Source: an uncultured Kordia sp.
Lineage (GTDB): Bacteria > Bacteroidota > Bacteroidia > Flavobacteriales > Flavobacteriaceae
Direction: 5' to 3'
DNA: 64,000 nt
Assembly: GCF_947489565.1 (NCBI RefSeq)
Contig: NZ_CANLEA010000016.1
Span: 62,001-126,000, forward strand
In this document: positions 29,806-39,571 of the stretch, one piece after another
Numbering within the stretch: position 1 is the stretch's first letter
Layout: every line of letters begins with the position of its first letter
Translations under genes and position numbers: made by a program
The notes under the pieces: model-generated
What the model was told of the DNA's origin: nothing
Databases searched by the model: none
What the model saw: the letters and a program-made list of their open reading frames with translations, nothing else

Positions 29806-29830
29806 TAGGGTACGCGCCTTTTTAAATGTC
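29804..29830 (+). promoter_or_regulatory. ECF-type promoter between sigma gene and fecR
   Basis: AATAGGGTA at 29804-29812 and GTC at 29828-29830, 15 nt apart, 24 bp before the fecR start. The -35 box overlaps the sigma-factor stop codon. This links the motif directly to the ECF sigma/anti-sigma locus. Confidence 0.8.
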
Positions 29831-29853
29831 TAGTTAATAAGAAACTAAAATGT

Positions 29854-30759
29854 ATGATGGAAAATTACGATACAGATGAGTCATTTTTAGGGCGATGGAT
29901 TGCTGGCGAACTTTCTGATGAAGAACGTATTGCATTTGAGAAGACAGACGTTTTTAAGCAATTTGATATTATCAATAGAGAAGCGCAACTTTTGGATGGA
30001 CCAACTATTGACGTGGAACGTGCTTTACAGACTGTAAAAGCAAGACTTGCTAACAAACCTAAAAAAGGAAAATTAATCAAGCTATGGAGAAATATCTCAG
30101 TAGCTGCAATTATCATTTTATCAACCGGAATTTTTCTAACCTCATCTAAAACATACACCACAGGAATTGGTCAATCGCAAACAATTACGCTTGCAGATGG
30201 TTCTACTGTAAATTTGAATGCAAATTCAAGTATTTCACATAAACGTTTCTTTTGGTCATCTAATAAAACAGTGGAATTAAAAGGAGAAGCTTATTTTACA
30301 GTTGCAAAAGGCGATGATTTTAGTGTGGAAACTTCTAAAGGAACTGTTGCCGTTTTAGGTACTGAATTTAATATTAAAGATCGTGCTGATTTTGTATTGA
30401 AATGTTACGAAGGAAAAGTTCAATTCACACAAAATAACAACACAGACAATACGTATATCTTAACAAAAGGAATGCAAGTAGCTATTACCAAAGATGCTTT
30501 GAAAGAAGCTACTTTTACAGAAGAAACACCTGCATGGAAACAAGGAGTTTCTACGTTTACGCAACAACCATTATCGGAAGTTTTAAATGAGTTGTCTTTG
30601 TATTTTGATATTACTTTTGATACTTCAAATATTGACATCAATCGTTTGTTTTCAGGACGATTTTATCACACTGATTTAAACAATGCATTAAAAGCAACCT
30701 TAGTGCCAATGGGAATTACATATAAAAAAGCAAACAATAAAATTATACTCAACAAATAG
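29854..30759 (+). CDS. FecR-family anti-sigma factor
   Basis: 301 residues. The cytoplasmic N-terminal ~85 residues include WIAGELSDEERIAFEK. One transmembrane helix follows (about 90-106, ISVAAIIILSTGIFLT), then a periplasmic FecR domain (TITLADGSTVNLNANSSI, VKGEAYFTV-like, VLGTEFNIK) and a C-terminal DUF4974-like tail (FTQQPLSEVLNELSLYF). It should hold the sigma factor inactive until a TonB receptor signals. The start could equally be the second ATG, 3 nt later. Confidence 0.9.
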   Translation: MMENYDTDESFLGRWIAGELSDEERIAFEKTDVFKQFDIINREAQLLDGPTIDVERALQTVKARLANKPKKGKLIKLWRNISVAAIIILSTGIFLTSSKTYTTGIGQSQTITLADGSTVNLNANSSISHKRFFWSSNKTVELKGEAYFTVAKGDDFSVETSKGTVAVLGTEFNIKDRADFVLKCYEGKVQFTQNNNTDNTYILTKGMQVAITKDALKEATFTEETPAWKQGVSTFTQQPLSEVLNELSLYFDITFDTSNIDINRLFSGRFYHTDLNNALKATLVPMGITYKKANNKIILNK

Positions 30760-30806
30760 TAGAATTTATTTAAATCCTTACATTTGTATGCCTTAAGATC
30801 AAATAT

Positions 30807-33449
30807 ATGAAACAGCTTTGTGCTTTATTTTTATTTTTGACATTTACCTTTTCTAATGCTCAAAATAAAGATTATAACTACCAAAATGCACCGCTTTTAC
30901 AAGTCATTAAAGAAGTAGAAAAACAATACGATCTTTCGTTTTCGTATGCCAACGATTTAATTCAAAATAAGTCTATTACTCTAAAGGTATCTCAGCTAGA
31001 ACTTTCAGAATTATTAGTCATCTTAGAAGCTCAAACAGGATTGACTTTTGATAAACTATCCGAGAAACAAATTATTATTGCCCCCAAAAAGGTAGCAGAT
31101 AAAATTTGCGGATATGTGTTAGATGCCACTACACGAATGCCTATTCCGTTTGCAACAATTAGTGATAACGAAAACCAGCAAGTTTCTACAAATTTGAATG
31201 GTTTTTTTACGATTAATAAAACGACTGCCAATCTTTTTACGGCAAACAATTTGGGCTATGAAGCACAACAATTTTCTGGAAGTGAAGATTGTATTCAAAT
31301 CTATTTAACACAAGGAATAGAATCCTTGGAAGCGGTTGTTATTGCTGGATATATTACCAATGGAATTGACCGAAATAAAGATGGTTCTATCTCTGTAAGC
31401 ACGAAACGTTTGGGTATTTTGCCTGGCTTGCTTAATGCAGATATTTCGCAAAGTATTCAATTGATCCCTGGAATTTCAACCTTGGACGAATCGGCTACAG
31501 GAATTCAAATTCGAGGTGGATCTCCTGATCAAAATTTAATTTTATACGATAATATTAAACTCTATAATACAGGCCATTTTTACGGAATGTTTTCTTTATT
31601 CAATCCGTTTGCTACACAAAAAGCTACTATTTTCAGATCGGGAACAAGTGCTAGTTATGGAGATCGTATTTCTGGTATTATTGATATTTCTAGTGGAGAA
31701 GATATTCCTGAAAAAACCAATGGCGGATTCGAAATTGACGGTTTGGCTGTAAACGGATATGTAAAAACGCCTTTATCGGACAAAGCCGCTTTGTACCTGT
31801 TTGCACGCCGCTCGTATCCTGATGTATGGAAAACGCCAACCTATATAAGTTATGCCGATAAAATTTTTACCAATTTTGGAGTCGCAAGAGATGTTAATGG
31901 AAGTGTTTTAGAGCTAGAAACTGATGACGATTTTAACCGTGAAAGCAGTAATAACGATTTTGACTTTGCCGATATCAACACAAAAATTGTTGTAAAACCA
32001 AATGATAAAAACACACTTTCTGTTGGCGGATTGTATACACGAAATCGCTTAGATTTTAACTTTACTGGCGGCGATGAGTTATTGCTCGATTCACTCATTA
32101 CCAAAAATAAAGGTTTGAGTTTTGAATGGAAACATCGCACAAGCCTAAAACAACAAGAAAAGTTGACTGTATATTTTTCAGAATACAATTCTTTCTATCA
32201 AAATAAAGAATTAAAAGATGAAGATGGCAATGGAACGCTCGATTTGGAAGAGATTAATACACGTCAAAATGATATTGTTGACGTTGGCGCCAATTTTTCT
32301 TTGACACGAAACCTTACCGATTCACAAAAATTGACTGCGGGTTATCAACTTTCGTATACCGATTTGGATGTTATTATTAGAAAAGTAAAACCGCTTGACA
32401 ACGAAAGAGAAGATTCTGGACAAAGTGATACTAACTTTAAAAATGCGTTGTTTGGAGAATATACCTTAAGTTTTGAAAATAAAGCCTTTATCAATGCTGG
32501 TGTACGATTGGTTCATTATAATTCTGTAGACCGATTTTTGTTAGAACCACGCATTAATTTTGAATATCCTTTAAACGATCGTTTTCGTGTAAAAACCGCT
32601 ATTGAACGTAGAAATCAACCTATTTCGCAGCTGATAGAATTTAATCATACAGAATTGCGTTTGGAAAACAATTTATGGCGTTTATCAGATGACAATCAAT
32701 ATCCATTATTATCGAGCAATCAGATTTCTGGAGGAATTTTATACAGTCATAAAAACCTAAATATTGATGTTGATGCGTATTATAAAGAATTGGAAGGTTT
32801 AACCACTTTTACCAGTGGTTTTAGCAATCCGTTAGAAATTTTGGAAGCTGGAGAAAGTTCTATCAAAGGAATTGATGTTTTATTAAAATATCGATGGAAT
32901 GCTTATAAAATTTGGGCAGGTTATACCTTTAATGATATTACGTTTAAGTTTCCAAATTTACAAGGCAATTCAGAATTCCCAGGAAACAACGACATTACAC
33001 ATGCGTTCCGAATTTCCAACACACTTAAAGTTGACAATTGGCAATTTTCATTAGGTTGGCAAATTCGATCGGGAAAACCCGTAACTCCTGTAAATAGTTA
33101 TGTTATTGAAATTGATGCTGATGGAGAAAATGCAGGTGTGGTAAATTTTGGACCTATCAATAGTGATCGACTGCCTTCTTTTCATCGTTTAGATGCTTCT
33201 ATTTTATATGATTTCAATATTAAAAAACTACGTGCACAAGCAGGTTTTTCAGTGTTGAACTTGTACAATAGAGTAAAACCGATTAACGTAATTTATAAAG
33301 CAGAACGCAAACCTTTGGATGATGGCGGAATTGCTATTCCAGGTACTACAGGTTCAACTCCAGAAGAATTGGAAGTCATTTTAGAACAAGTGATTCAACG
33401 TTTTTCTCTTGGTTTGACACCGAATGTTTCTTTTAAAATATTCTTTTAA
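30807..33449 (+). CDS. TonB-dependent outer-membrane receptor with STN signalling domain
   Basis: 880 residues with signal peptide MKQLCALFLFLTFTFSNAQ. An STN/secretin-like domain (about 20-95, the piece that contacts FecR) is followed by a carboxypeptidase-regulatory-like domain (about 98-170, GYVLDATTRMPIPFATI), a plug (IQIRGGSPDQNLILYD) and a large barrel ending FKIFF. No SusD partner follows, so it is not a typical polysaccharide-utilisation SusC. The substrate cannot be told from sequence. With the sigma and anti-sigma genes it forms a three-part cell-surface signalling unit. Confidence 0.9.
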   Translation: MKQLCALFLFLTFTFSNAQNKDYNYQNAPLLQVIKEVEKQYDLSFSYANDLIQNKSITLKVSQLELSELLVILEAQTGLTFDKLSEKQIIIAPKKVADKICGYVLDATTRMPIPFATISDNENQQVSTNLNGFFTINKTTANLFTANNLGYEAQQFSGSEDCIQIYLTQGIESLEAVVIAGYITNGIDRNKDGSISVSTKRLGILPGLLNADISQSIQLIPGISTLDESATGIQIRGGSPDQNLILYDNIKLYNTGHFYGMFSLFNPFATQKATIFRSGTSASYGDRISGIIDISSGEDIPEKTNGGFEIDGLAVNGYVKTPLSDKAALYLFARRSYPDVWKTPTYISYADKIFTNFGVARDVNGSVLELETDDDFNRESSNNDFDFADINTKIVVKPNDKNTLSVGGLYTRNRLDFNFTGGDELLLDSLITKNKGLSFEWKHRTSLKQQEKLTVYFSEYNSFYQNKELKDEDGNGTLDLEEINTRQNDIVDVGANFSLTRNLTDSQKLTAGYQLSYTDLDVIIRKVKPLDNEREDSGQSDTNFKNALFGEYTLSFENKAFINAGVRLVHYNSVDRFLLEPRINFEYPLNDRFRVKTAIERRNQPISQLIEFNHTELRLENNLWRLSDDNQYPLLSSNQISGGILYSHKNLNIDVDAYYKELEGLTTFTSGFSNPLEILEAGESSIKGIDVLLKYRWNAYKIWAGYTFNDITFKFPNLQGNSEFPGNNDITHAFRISNTLKVDNWQFSLGWQIRSGKPVTPVNSYVIEIDADGENAGVVNFGPINSDRLPSFHRLDASILYDFNIKKLRAQAGFSVLNLYNRVKPINVIYKAERKPLDDGGIAIPGTTGSTPEELEVILEQVIQRFSLGLTPNVSFKIFF

Positions 33450-33553
33450 GAATCCAGATAAAAGTTTCTTGTAATTTATAAATTAAGACTACAACACAAA
33501 AAATCCACGGTTTTATTTCCTTAATTTTATGATCTAATCAAAAATTAGTACTC

Positions 33554-33760
33554 ATGAAAAAAAAGCAATTACAAAGCTTAGCACTTAACAAAAAAGTGGT
33601 TTCAAGCTTAAACGCACAAAAAACTAATGGTGGGTTTGTTAGAATTTCGCCACAAGGAACGGGTCCAGGCTCTGTGCCAAATCCTTGTGAATCTATACAA
33701 CTTCCATGTTCGCATCAAGATACTTGTGATAATTGTCAGACAAATACTGACGAACGATAA
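33554..33760 (+). CDS. Orphan class I lanthipeptide-like precursor peptide
   Basis: 68 residues. The leader MKKKQLQSLALNKKVVSSLN fits the Bacteroidetes pattern KKK-L-LNKK-(I/V)S-L and ends with an NGG cleavage-type motif at residues 25-27. The core has four cysteines in the contexts PCES, PCSH, TCDN and NCQT, plus several Ser/Thr. No dehydratase, cyclase or exporter lies nearby, so any maturation enzymes would be elsewhere. It is a single-gene unit with a strong terminator right after it. Confidence 0.7.
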   Translation: MKKKQLQSLALNKKVVSSLNAQKTNGGFVRISPQGTGPGSVPNPCESIQLPCSHQDTCDNCQTNTDER

Positions 33761-33782
33761 ACTCGCAATAACTTTTAATTTA

Positions 33783-33822
33783 AAACGCTTGCTATTCCAC
33801 AGAAATAGCAAGCGTTTTTTTT
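33783..33822 (+). terminator. Intrinsic terminator of the precursor peptide gene
   Basis: A 14-bp perfect stem (AAACGCTTGCTATT / AATAGCAAGCGTTT) with a short loop runs into eight consecutive T residues. Confidence 0.9.
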
Positions 33823-33948
33823 ATGAACTTCGTTTCTCAAAAACATCATAAAATATCGAGTTTATGAATATTTCACACATTTCTATTAATATAGTATTAT
33901 CATGAGTTTAAAATAACGGTTATATTTAGGCATAAATTTTTAAACCCT

Positions 33949-35268
33949 ATGAAATCCATCTACCGCGTACTCGCCATAGTTTTATTTATTACTGCAACAC
34001 ATTCTTGTAAAACAATACCTGTAGTAGACTCATCTTTGCCTTTTAAAGAGCAGCTTACTCAACTATTTCCAACTGCAAGCATCGATGCTATAAAAACTGG
34101 CGATCATTTTACAGAAGCCTATCAAGTAGTGATGAATCAGCCTTTAGATCCTAAAAATCCTTCCAAAGGAACTTTTAAGCATTATATGTACGTTTCGCAT
34201 TCGTCGTATGAGCAACCAACCGTTTTAATTACGGACGGTTATGCTTCTAACAATCGAACTTCTGAGTTGAGTAAAGTATTGAAAGGAAATCAAATTATTG
34301 TTGAGTACCGAATGTATGGGAAATCGCGCCCAAATCCACTTCCGTGGGAATATTTAACCAATGACAATGCTATTGAAGATTACCACAACATTGTAACTAA
34401 AATGAAAGCTATTTACAAAGGAAAATGGTTATCGTCCGGAATTAGCAAAGGTGGAGAAACGACGCTTATTTACAGAAGTAAATATCCCAAAGATGTAGAT
34501 GTTGCCGTTCCATATGTAGCGCCTATTATTGATGGTGTAGAAGATCAGCGTACCAACGATTTAATCAATTCTGTAGGTACCGATGCATGTCGTTTAGCCA
34601 TTAAAAAATACCAAAGAGCCATCTTACATAACAGAGAAGCTGTTTTAACCATAATGAAACAACATGCTGCTGCCAAAAACATGAAATTTACAAAAGTACC
34701 TTATGAAGAAGCTTTGGAATATGCCGTATTGGAATTTCCGTTTTCTTTTTGGCAATGGGGCGGAAAATGTGAAGCAATTCCTGCCGAGGATGCATCTCCT
34801 CAAGAATTATTTGACTATGTAAATACAATTGTAGGCGTGAGCTTTTACAGTGATGCAATATTTGAATATTACTTGCCTTCTTTCTATCAACACGTAAAAG
34901 AATTAGGTTATTATGGTTTCGATTTAGAACCTGTAAAAGATTTACTAAAAGTGGTAAAAAGCGCTACCAATAAACGTTTTGCTCCTAGTAATGTAGATCT
35001 AACGTATAATCCAAATTATATAAAAAAGGTTCGAAATTATATCGAAAATAAAGGAGACAAAATATTATACATTTATGGAGCTTATGATCCTTGGGGCGCC
35101 TGTGCTCCTTCTCCAAAACCACATGTAGATGCTTTAATGATGGTGCTCGATGGCGCAGATCATAGTACGCGTATCAAACATTTTTCAAAAGAAGATCAAG
35201 AAAAAATATATACCAAACTACAAGAATGGTTAGGAGAAGAAACAACAGTATATCCTTTAAATAAGTAG
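33949..35268 (+). CDS. S37-type serine tripeptidyl aminopeptidase-like lipoprotein
   Basis: 439 residues. The signal peptide ends in a lipobox (ITATHSC-K). An alpha/beta-hydrolase-type domain carries the nucleophile motif SGISKGGETT, serine at about residue 166, with downstream acid and His in YGAYDPWGAC and DGADHSTR. Sequence style fits the PS-10/S37 peptidase family, which removes tripeptides from N-termini. Probably outer-membrane anchored and nutritional. The next gene starts 2 bp after its stop, so the two are co-transcribed. Confidence 0.75.
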   Translation: MKSIYRVLAIVLFITATHSCKTIPVVDSSLPFKEQLTQLFPTASIDAIKTGDHFTEAYQVVMNQPLDPKNPSKGTFKHYMYVSHSSYEQPTVLITDGYASNNRTSELSKVLKGNQIIVEYRMYGKSRPNPLPWEYLTNDNAIEDYHNIVTKMKAIYKGKWLSSGISKGGETTLIYRSKYPKDVDVAVPYVAPIIDGVEDQRTNDLINSVGTDACRLAIKKYQRAILHNREAVLTIMKQHAAAKNMKFTKVPYEEALEYAVLEFPFSFWQWGGKCEAIPAEDASPQELFDYVNTIVGVSFYSDAIFEYYLPSFYQHVKELGYYGFDLEPVKDLLKVVKSATNKRFAPSNVDLTYNPNYIKKVRNYIENKGDKILYIYGAYDPWGACAPSPKPHVDALMMVLDGADHSTRIKHFSKEDQEKIYTKLQEWLGEETTVYPLNK

Positions 35269-35269
35269 C

Positions 35270-37261
35270 ATGTTTAAAAAAGTAGTTTTAATAGGTTTCA
35301 TATGTATTTTAATAGGTTGTGAGTCAAATTCAATTCCTGTAAAAACCGCTAACTATGACACTTATTTTAAAGCGACTTCTAATGTTTTAGATTTTTCAAT
35401 TACTCCAAATAATACATTTGACAAATCTGGACTCATGTTCTCAGACCAAGGCGCATGGTTTGCATATAGTCTTTCAGATACAATTTCCGTTTCTGGCTTT
35501 TCTGGACCATTTTTAATGACTGAACAAAATGGTGTTTGGGCTGGGAAGTCTTTGGCAAATTTCACGGTAAAAGACCATTCGTGGGCAAGTATAAATTCTG
35601 TGAGTTATCTAAGTCATTTGGAGCAAAATTTTAAATCTGACACGATTACTTTATCCCAACAACTCGTTTATTTATCAGGTCATACGGCTTTGATAAAAAA
35701 TACAATTACAAATACTTCTAATGTTGATATAACGATACAACCGCAACTTAGTGGAGGATTATTTGATAACGGAATTTATTTTTCTGGAAATAAAAAAACT
35801 ATTCAGATAAATTCAAATAAAACAACGGCTACAGGATATATACATTCTTTAAATGATATTACTTCTGTAACTATTGATAGTACGCAATATACTAGTTCAT
35901 TTAAAGCATTACACTTAAAACCCAATGAGCAAAAAAGTTATATCTGTTCGCAAACGTTCATTTTCCCTGAATATTCATGGAAGGATGAGCAAAAACTAAT
36001 ACAGTCTGTAAATTTTGATTCGATTGTAAAACAACGTTTATCCGAAAAAAACAAACAACTTACAACACTTATATCATTAAAGAAAGAACTGTTTTCTGGA
36101 GAAAAATATACTTCGCTACTTGCGAAAGCTATGTTGACTTTACAAAATAATTGGCGAATTCCTGCGGGAGAAATTAAACATGAAGGTTTGTTTCCAAGTT
36201 ATCATTATAAATGGTTTAATGGTTTCTGGTCTTGGGATTCTTGGAAACACGCGGTTGGACTCTCCTATTTTGATTCAGAATTGGCAAAAAAGCAGATCAA
36301 ACTCATGTTTGATTTTCAAGAAGATGATGGTTTTGTTGCCGATTGTGTTTTTCGTGATACTACTATTGAAGCACACAATTATCGCGATACAAAACCGCCA
36401 CTATCTGCTTGGGCAGTTTCTAAAATCTATGAAAAAGACAAGGATCTTGACTTTATAAATTACATGTATCCAAAACTAAAAAAATACCATTATTGGTGGT
36501 ATGCAAAACGTGATCATGATCAAGATGGTTTGTGTGAATATGGCGCTACAGATGGTTCTCTTATTGCAGCCAAATGGGAAAGCGGAATGGACAATGCTAT
36601 TCGTTTTGACAATTCAAAAATTTTAAAAAATACAGAAGGTGCTTATTCATTAGATCAAGAATCGGTAGATTTAAATGCTTATTTATATGCTGAAAAACTA
36701 TTCTTGGCAACGTTGGCAAAGGCACTACAAAAACATAAAGATGCTGACACGTTTTCTGCTGAAGCTGAAGTATTAAAAAAACAAATTCAACAACAGTTTT
36801 ACGATACTACTGATGCATGGTTTTATGATACAAGCCTAGAAGGAACTACTTTTATAAAAGGAGAAGGTTCAGAAGGTTGGATTCCGCTTTGGGCAAAAGT
36901 TGCCACACAACAACAAGCAATTGGAGTGAAGAATAATATGATGAATCCTGCCAAATTCTATACAAAAGTTCCGTTCCAGACTATGAGTGCCGATCACCCT
37001 AAATTTAATCCACTCAAAGGATATTGGCGTGGCCCAAACTGGCTCGATCAAGCTTATTTTGGTGTAAAAGGATTGCTAAATTACGGTTTCAAAACAGAAG
37101 CCGACCAAGCCAGTCTACAGATATTAGCAGGTTGTAAAGGTCTTATTGAAAAAGGAACTTCTATTCGCGAAAACTACCATCCAATTACTGGAGAAGGATT
37201 AAATGCTAAAAACTTTAGTTGGAGTGCCGCACACGTAATGATGCTACTCATAGAAGACTAA
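35270..37261 (+). CDS. GH63/trehalase-like (alpha/alpha)6 glycosidase lipoprotein
   Basis: 663 residues with a lipoprotein signal (VLIGFICILIGC-ES). An N-terminal beta-sandwich of about 270 residues precedes an (alpha/alpha)6 barrel with the motifs WFNGFWSWDSWKH, YRDTKPPLSAWA, AAKWESGMDNAIRFD, GYWRGPNWLDQ and FSWSAAHVMM, as in mannosyl-oligosaccharide glucosidase/trehalase-like enzymes. The Asp in SGMDN and the late Glu region are the likely catalytic acids (inference). Substrate unknown; the pairing with a peptidase lipoprotein suggests scavenging of glycoproteins or storage sugars. Confidence 0.8.
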   Translation: MFKKVVLIGFICILIGCESNSIPVKTANYDTYFKATSNVLDFSITPNNTFDKSGLMFSDQGAWFAYSLSDTISVSGFSGPFLMTEQNGVWAGKSLANFTVKDHSWASINSVSYLSHLEQNFKSDTITLSQQLVYLSGHTALIKNTITNTSNVDITIQPQLSGGLFDNGIYFSGNKKTIQINSNKTTATGYIHSLNDITSVTIDSTQYTSSFKALHLKPNEQKSYICSQTFIFPEYSWKDEQKLIQSVNFDSIVKQRLSEKNKQLTTLISLKKELFSGEKYTSLLAKAMLTLQNNWRIPAGEIKHEGLFPSYHYKWFNGFWSWDSWKHAVGLSYFDSELAKKQIKLMFDFQEDDGFVADCVFRDTTIEAHNYRDTKPPLSAWAVSKIYEKDKDLDFINYMYPKLKKYHYWWYAKRDHDQDGLCEYGATDGSLIAAKWESGMDNAIRFDNSKILKNTEGAYSLDQESVDLNAYLYAEKLFLATLAKALQKHKDADTFSAEAEVLKKQIQQQFYDTTDAWFYDTSLEGTTFIKGEGSEGWIPLWAKVATQQQAIGVKNNMMNPAKFYTKVPFQTMSADHPKFNPLKGYWRGPNWLDQAYFGVKGLLNYGFKTEADQASLQILAGCKGLIEKGTSIRENYHPITGEGLNAKNFSWSAAHVMMLLIED

Positions 37262-37276
37262 CAATCGACAAATTTA

Positions 37277-39529
37277 TTATTCATGCTCTGGCAATTGTTC
37301 CTGAATTTGATATGTACTAAAGTTTAAGAAATTCCCCGGATGCGCCAACACATTTTGCAAAATAAAAGGCGTATCGGGTGTTGTTCCTGTATATTGTACG
37401 TTTCCATCTAAATTGATATCATGCACATTATATCCTGAAATTGTAAACGTTGGAAAATTCAAAAAGTTTGCAGGATCATTGAGCACTTCGCTTAAAATTG
37501 CAGGTGCGTCTGGACTTGTTCCCGTGTATTGAATTACGTCATTTGGACTCACATTTCCGGCCCACATTCCATAATATCCTGATGAATTTCCAAATTGTGT
37601 TTGTGGATTGCTTCCATAACTAATCAGATTTGAATTTAACGCAAAGTTGATAGAAACAATAGCATCTGACAATTCAATTTCTCCATTTGTCATGATTCCT
37701 AAATGATTTCGATGACGAATGGCCACATAATAATCTGCTGGTGGTACATTTAGTTTTACTGCTGTAGAAATGCCATCAACATCTACAATATCTCCATCGC
37801 GTTGTAATAAAGCTGAACGTGCATATTTAACTTGCGTTGGATTTACAGGATCGCGCAATTCTATATAAACCCAGTCCACGATATCATTGTGTTCTTGTCC
37901 AAGAGTTGTATCAAAAACACTGGCTTCACAAGTCAAAGCATCTTGATATGGCGAAGTCGTTGGCAATACATTATTTCGGCGCAAATCGTCTCGCATCAAC
38001 CCTTCTTCTCCTGTATACGGATTGATTCCTGCGCCTTGTAAATATACTATTGGCGAAACCGTGGCAGTTTTAATTGAAAAATCGGTCACAACCGGAAAAT
38101 GATCGGAAGCAGTTCCTGTGTCGTTTTGCTGTAAATTATAGCTTGTCAATCGTGCTGCGGACATCAATTCTGTTTGTAATACAAATGACTTTTCTGCTGT
38201 AAGCGTAAAATCTGAAAACAATATAAAATCGAGTTTCCCAGGAGGAAATGCTTGCGAATCTGAACGCCATGTATAATTCATACGTACATCGGCTTGCAAA
38301 CAATTTTCTTCTTGCACTGCTGTATTGTCCCAATCTAAAAATCCGCCTTGTCCATAGGTTGCCGTATCTTGAATATCGCCTGTTTTTAAGGTTTCTAATT
38401 GCTGTGCTAAACCTACCAAATTCAAATCACCTCCATACACAAAAGGTGTATTTTCGGGAAGATTGATCAATCCGCCAGAAGTTTTTGCATCTAAAATAAA
38501 CGCAGCATATTGGTCTACTTGATCTTGTCGAGAAGTATCGGCACCACAACAACTCAAATGTGCATTGGTAAACAGTAAATCGGTGTGATATGTTTCATCT
38601 GGAAGATCAATCAATACAGGAAACTGACGTGTTAAATGATCCCATTGCTGTATAATTTCCCAACGAGAAACCGTCACTTCTCCTCCATGCTTTTTTACAT
38701 ACCAACCATCAACCGTTCCTAAAGGCAACCATGTATCAAACAATCCTTTTACATAAGTTTCCGAAGTTCCAGCACTTTCTATAAAACCAACAATATCTGG
38801 GTTGAGCGATTTTATAATTCGTTCAAAATCATCCAACCGATTGACATCTAACAAACCATCTAATAACGTGTTATATGCTACAATTCTTATATGTTCGGCA
38901 TTATCTTTAGTAATATCTATAGGCGTATATGCTGGCACTGGAGTTTCATCAAACGTATACGTAAATACGCTTCCAATATTCGGAATTCGATCAAAATTGT
39001 CATCATTCTTGATCAATATTTTAATGGTAGATGATGGAAATAATGCATTTGCACCATCTGGAAGTACATGACGACCTATGGCAATTTCAAACTCATCTGA
39101 ACTTACTGTAGGCGCAACTCTCACTTTTAAGTCAGACATACTTACTTGCGAATAAGGCGTTACATTATAATGCGCGAACAAACGTGTAAATAATAAGCCC
39201 AATTCCGAACCGTAATCTTGCTGAATATCAAATCCGGTATTCGCATCATTATCTGCATCAATAAAAAGTCCTAACTCTTGCACAATAGTATTATCATCAG
39301 TAATATCAAACTCTTGATCTGCTTTGATTCTGATAAACAAAAACTCATCGTCATTTGTCACTTGAATTTCAAGCAAATCTACTCCCGAAATATTTTCGCT
39401 TGTGTCAGTATACGTAGTCAAACTAGCATTCCAATCATCAAAATTACCATCAATCGTAATGGCAGCTGATTGTGAACAAACACATTGAAAACTTAGCAGA
39501 AAAAACGCAAAAAAGTATCTTAATTTCAT
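37277..39529 (-). CDS. Secreted endonuclease/exonuclease/phosphatase-family protein with the shared C-terminal module
   Basis: 750 residues from the ATG at 39529, chosen because signal peptide MKLRYFFAFFLLSFQCVCSQ begins there. An earlier in-frame ATG at 39562 would add a non-signal stretch. An N-terminal carbohydrate-binding-like domain (ITIDGNFDDWNAS, ADNDANTGFDI) precedes an EEP nuclease/phosphatase-fold domain (IRIVAYNTLLDG, IVGFIESAG, FTNAHLSCCGAD, VYGGDLNLVG, ASDHFPVVTDF). The last 250 residues are the MRDDLR/Ca-loop module (NVSPNDVIQYTG, DINLDGNVQYTG) also found at 2.6 and 6.9 kb. Possibly an extracellular DNase or phosphodiesterase. Convergent with the glycosidase gene. Confidence 0.85.
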   Translation of the reverse strand: MKLRYFFAFFLLSFQCVCSQSAAITIDGNFDDWNASLTTYTDTSENISGVDLLEIQVTNDDEFLFIRIKADQEFDITDDNTIVQELGLFIDADNDANTGFDIQQDYGSELGLLFTRLFAHYNVTPYSQVSMSDLKVRVAPTVSSDEFEIAIGRHVLPDGANALFPSSTIKILIKNDDNFDRIPNIGSVFTYTFDETPVPAYTPIDITKDNAEHIRIVAYNTLLDGLLDVNRLDDFERIIKSLNPDIVGFIESAGTSETYVKGLFDTWLPLGTVDGWYVKKHGGEVTVSRWEIIQQWDHLTRQFPVLIDLPDETYHTDLLFTNAHLSCCGADTSRQDQVDQYAAFILDAKTSGGLINLPENTPFVYGGDLNLVGLAQQLETLKTGDIQDTATYGQGGFLDWDNTAVQEENCLQADVRMNYTWRSDSQAFPPGKLDFILFSDFTLTAEKSFVLQTELMSAARLTSYNLQQNDTGTASDHFPVVTDFSIKTATVSPIVYLQGAGINPYTGEEGLMRDDLRRNNVLPTTSPYQDALTCEASVFDTTLGQEHNDIVDWVYIELRDPVNPTQVKYARSALLQRDGDIVDVDGISTAVKLNVPPADYYVAIRHRNHLGIMTNGEIELSDAIVSINFALNSNLISYGSNPQTQFGNSSGYYGMWAGNVSPNDVIQYTGTSPDAPAILSEVLNDPANFLNFPTFTISGYNVHDINLDGNVQYTGTTPDTPFILQNVLAHPGNFLNFSTYQIQEQLPEHE

Positions 39530-39571
39530 GGAAAGAATTTGATAGATTGAATGATGATGCAAAGATAAAAT

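Noticed and set aside
29284-33449. SusCD-type polysaccharide-utilisation locus
   Set aside because: The TonB receptor is too short for SusC and no SusD-like gene follows it.
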